A stretch of DNA of 64,000 nucleotides from Thuidium tamariscinum (taxonomy: Eukaryota > Streptophyta > Bryopsida > Hypnales > Thuidiaceae). The notes beneath the pieces are model-generated. The model was not told where the DNA came from. It ran no database searches and worked only from the letters and a program-made list of their open reading frames with translations. The stretch is taken from positions 24,807,052-24,871,051 of the forward strand of contig OX344755.2 in NCBI GenBank assembly GCA_947034885.2, given 5' to 3'. The position numbers and the translations under genes are program-made. Numbering within the stretch: the stretch's first letter is position 1; each line of letters opens with the position of its first letter. Below, one piece after another: positions 62,258 to 64,000 of the stretch.

Positions 62258-62590
62258 TCACCTATCAAAGAGACCTTGGACAAGACAATTCTAGAGACGC
62301 CAGGCATTCCTAACATCAAGTAGAGAGAGATCAAAGAAGGAGAACAAGAAGGAGAACAAGAAGAAAAAAAGAATTCATGGAAATAGATGTTCCGAAAGAG
62401 AGGAAGAGACAATGATGATGGCAGACAAACTTTGCCGAATTCAAAAAGGCGGCCTAGTGGACATTCTTATCCAAGTACAAATGAAGCCCAAAGAGGTCTT
62501 TTGAATGCACATCCCACTATGCAACCTTGTAGCCATGCTAACAGAGAAGCTGCAATTTATTTCTATCTACAACATGATAGGTATGTATAA
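62258..62590 (+). pseudogene. Basic gene fragment, two in-frame TAGs
   Basis: The frame reads KETLDKTILETPGIPNIK, TAG (62321), REIKEGEQEGEQEEKKNSWK, TAG (62384), then MFRKRGRDNDDGRQ and a nuclear-signal-like NSKRRP, ending at 62590. GGAGAACAAGAA is repeated twice inside. It is probably another exon of the same decayed gene. Confidence 0.4.
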
Positions 62591-62847
62591 AATAAAAAAT
62601 TTGAAATGGTAGAATTGCTCCGTACCTACTCGCAAAGTAAGGAAGTTCCCACCCAAACCCATCTCCAAGATCCTACTCCCCCAATTTCTAATCAAATGTA
62701 CATGGCACTTGAGGATAAATATTCAATGTCTTCTATTCAATGAGTTTGAATTCTATTAGAAATAAATGGCTATTGCTTTCATCGCTTTGTACGAAATCCT
62801 TTAATATAAAAAAACACTACATGTTGATAGTGTGGTACATGTTTTAG

Positions 62848-63069
62848 ATAGAAGATGCCGCAGTAGAGTACTTTGACAAAGTAGTGAAGGAAGACAACAA
62901 CACCCCTGTAGAATCAGAGCAGTTGCTGGGGTACATAGAAGGATGGAGGTGCAAAATCTAGGAGCATGGATTCATGAATTATTTCAAAGGACAGAAATAC
63001 TTCAAAAATGGGGACTCCTTTGCTGCTCAAGAAGGTTTTGCTACTGCGGTGTGCAGAGTCCTCTATTGA
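62848..63069 (+). pseudogene. Gene fragment, in-frame TAG, possible last exon
   Basis: After an AG acceptor (GTTTTAG at 62847) the frame reads IEDAAVEYFDKVVKED and continues to a TAG at 62959. It then goes on EHGFMNYFKGQKYFKNGDSF to a TGA at 63067. The helical, amphipathic pattern looks like a real domain, but I do not recognise the family. Confidence 0.4.
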
Positions 63070-63440
63070 TATGTGCCATCTTCATATTTCTTTGAATTGT
63101 AAGCCATCATTAGTTTATCATGTAGTATGCAATTGCCAAGTTTAAACTACAACTTATAATTCATAATACTTTGAGTTTATGATTGATGTCAACTTAAAAC
63201 TAAAGTTGCAAATTGAATGGGCTTTACAAATGAATTTTAATCTAATCGCTTATAGTGTATTTTACCTTTTCAAAATTTGTATTGTTTCTACTATTGTTTT
63301 GAGTTCAAATCAAGATAACACTAGTTTCACATGGTACCACAATTTTATTCTTTCATTTCCAACATCAATACTAGGTCTTATGAATTACTATGGCTACATT
63401 TCAGGTATTTCAAGTTTGAGCTCAAAAAAAAGGAGTCATT

Positions 63441-64000
63441 CGGTGATTGCAAGAAACACTTGTCCTTTTTTTTGTCCCCTTCACCTCCAACAGGTAGATT
63501 TTTGCTCATAACTTTTGTAGCTTTTACCCTATGGTCTTCAAATTTGGAATGAAGGTACACACAAAAGTTTTAGATGTTCAATAATTTTCTTAATTTAAGA
63601 AAATTGATTTATTATTTTTAAATTGCCCTCAATTGGGTGTCTACCTTGGCCATTTTGGAGGTTTTTAGTCCTATTTTTGACTCAAAAATCCAAATTTGAA
63701 GCCACAAATTGGATAAATTGGAGGTCTACTAATATTAAAAGGGATGACAATGAGTTTTTATGAAATTAGAAACATGTCTATTATGCACATGGGGTCAAAG
63801 TGACCTTCCTTTGCATAAAGACTATGAAGAGGGAAAAAATTTCCTAAAGGAATTTTTTGTTGCAATGTGAGCACAATTTTGTTTAGAAAAAAGTTTTTTT
63901 TAAATAATTTTTAGAATTTTTTTTGAATTACTAAAAATGAAAAGGTCCAAAGACCCTTTTTTTGCTATTTTTTGCTCTCAGTGGCTTAAATAATACTTTG
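63441..64000 (+). mobile_element. Left end of another GGGT-TIR element, cut by the window edge
   Basis: CGGTGATTGCAAGAAACACT at 63441 continues TGTCC, matching the 18.5-kb element's terminus apart from the first base and one internal base. No right end occurs before position 64000. The visible part is AT-rich and non-coding. Confidence 0.55.

Noticed and set aside
1-64000. Variant nuclear genetic code with TAG/TAA as sense
   Set aside because: Gene B (824 codons), DCD-TRF4 (1211) and the SUVR exons contain no internal TAG or TAA, and genes end cleanly at TAG or TGA.
1-64000. CRISPR arrays, rRNA, tRNA, bacterial operons
   Set aside because: Nothing with the needed repeat-spacer regularity or structural boxes was seen; introns and domain content are eukaryotic.

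Overview
This looks like nuclear DNA of a streptophyte (a charophyte-grade alga or an early-diverging land plant) with a large, AT-rich, transposon-dense genome. The evidence is spliced genes with GT-AG introns, a DCD domain (a green-plant domain), a SUVR-type histone methyltransferase with the plant pre-SET/SET/post-SET layout, telobox-like AAACCCTA promoter motifs, and many terminal-inverted-repeat (TIR) elements with target-site duplications (TSDs). I cannot name the species.

Layout. 1-8 kb: two convergent paralogs of an unrecognised family, gene A (1502-2998, with one in-frame TAG exactly where its paralog has Trp) and gene B (4887-7361, intact, coiled coils plus RING-H2). Each has a GC-rich GGTCGCC-type array upstream. 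8-14.7 kb: AT-rich repeats with three small elements (a foldback at 8166-8645, a TIR element at 9084-9423, and a 745-bp element at 11658-12402). 14.7-24.6 kb: a GC-richer island holding one well-resolved 12-exon minus-strand gene (23880 to 16133). It encodes a DCD domain, a roughly 600-residue Ser-rich linker and a complete TRF4-type non-canonical poly(A) polymerase; I know of no such fusion. 24.6-37.1 kb: AT-rich repeats, including a 7.48-kb hAT-like foldback element (27257-34739) built from GC-rich arrays and a large inverted repeat.

The main finding is at 37153-55666: an 18.5-kb DNA transposon with about 30-bp TIRs (one mismatch) and a 4-bp AGAC TSD. It carries a four-exon transposase-like gene on the plus strand and, facing it, a minus-strand cargo: a small basic protein, a coiled-coil/RING protein, and a SUVR-like H3K9 methyltransferase whose catalytic exons are intact. 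Two short non-autonomous relatives with the same type of TIR and perfect 4-bp TSDs (GATG, CACA) are in the window, one of them nested in the 18.5-kb element. A third related end lies at 63441. A transposon that carries its own histone methyltransferase could control the chromatin state of its own copies or of host defence; that function is inference.

55.7-64 kb: AT-rich repeats, including a family of long palindromes centred on CGGATCCG-like cores, and fragments of a decayed acidic/basic gene with several in-frame TAG codons.

Across the window, in-frame stops (mostly TAG) interrupt otherwise coherent reading frames of transposon-like genes but not the SUVR or DCD-TRF4 genes. This fits C-to-T decay of methylated elements better than a variant genetic code.
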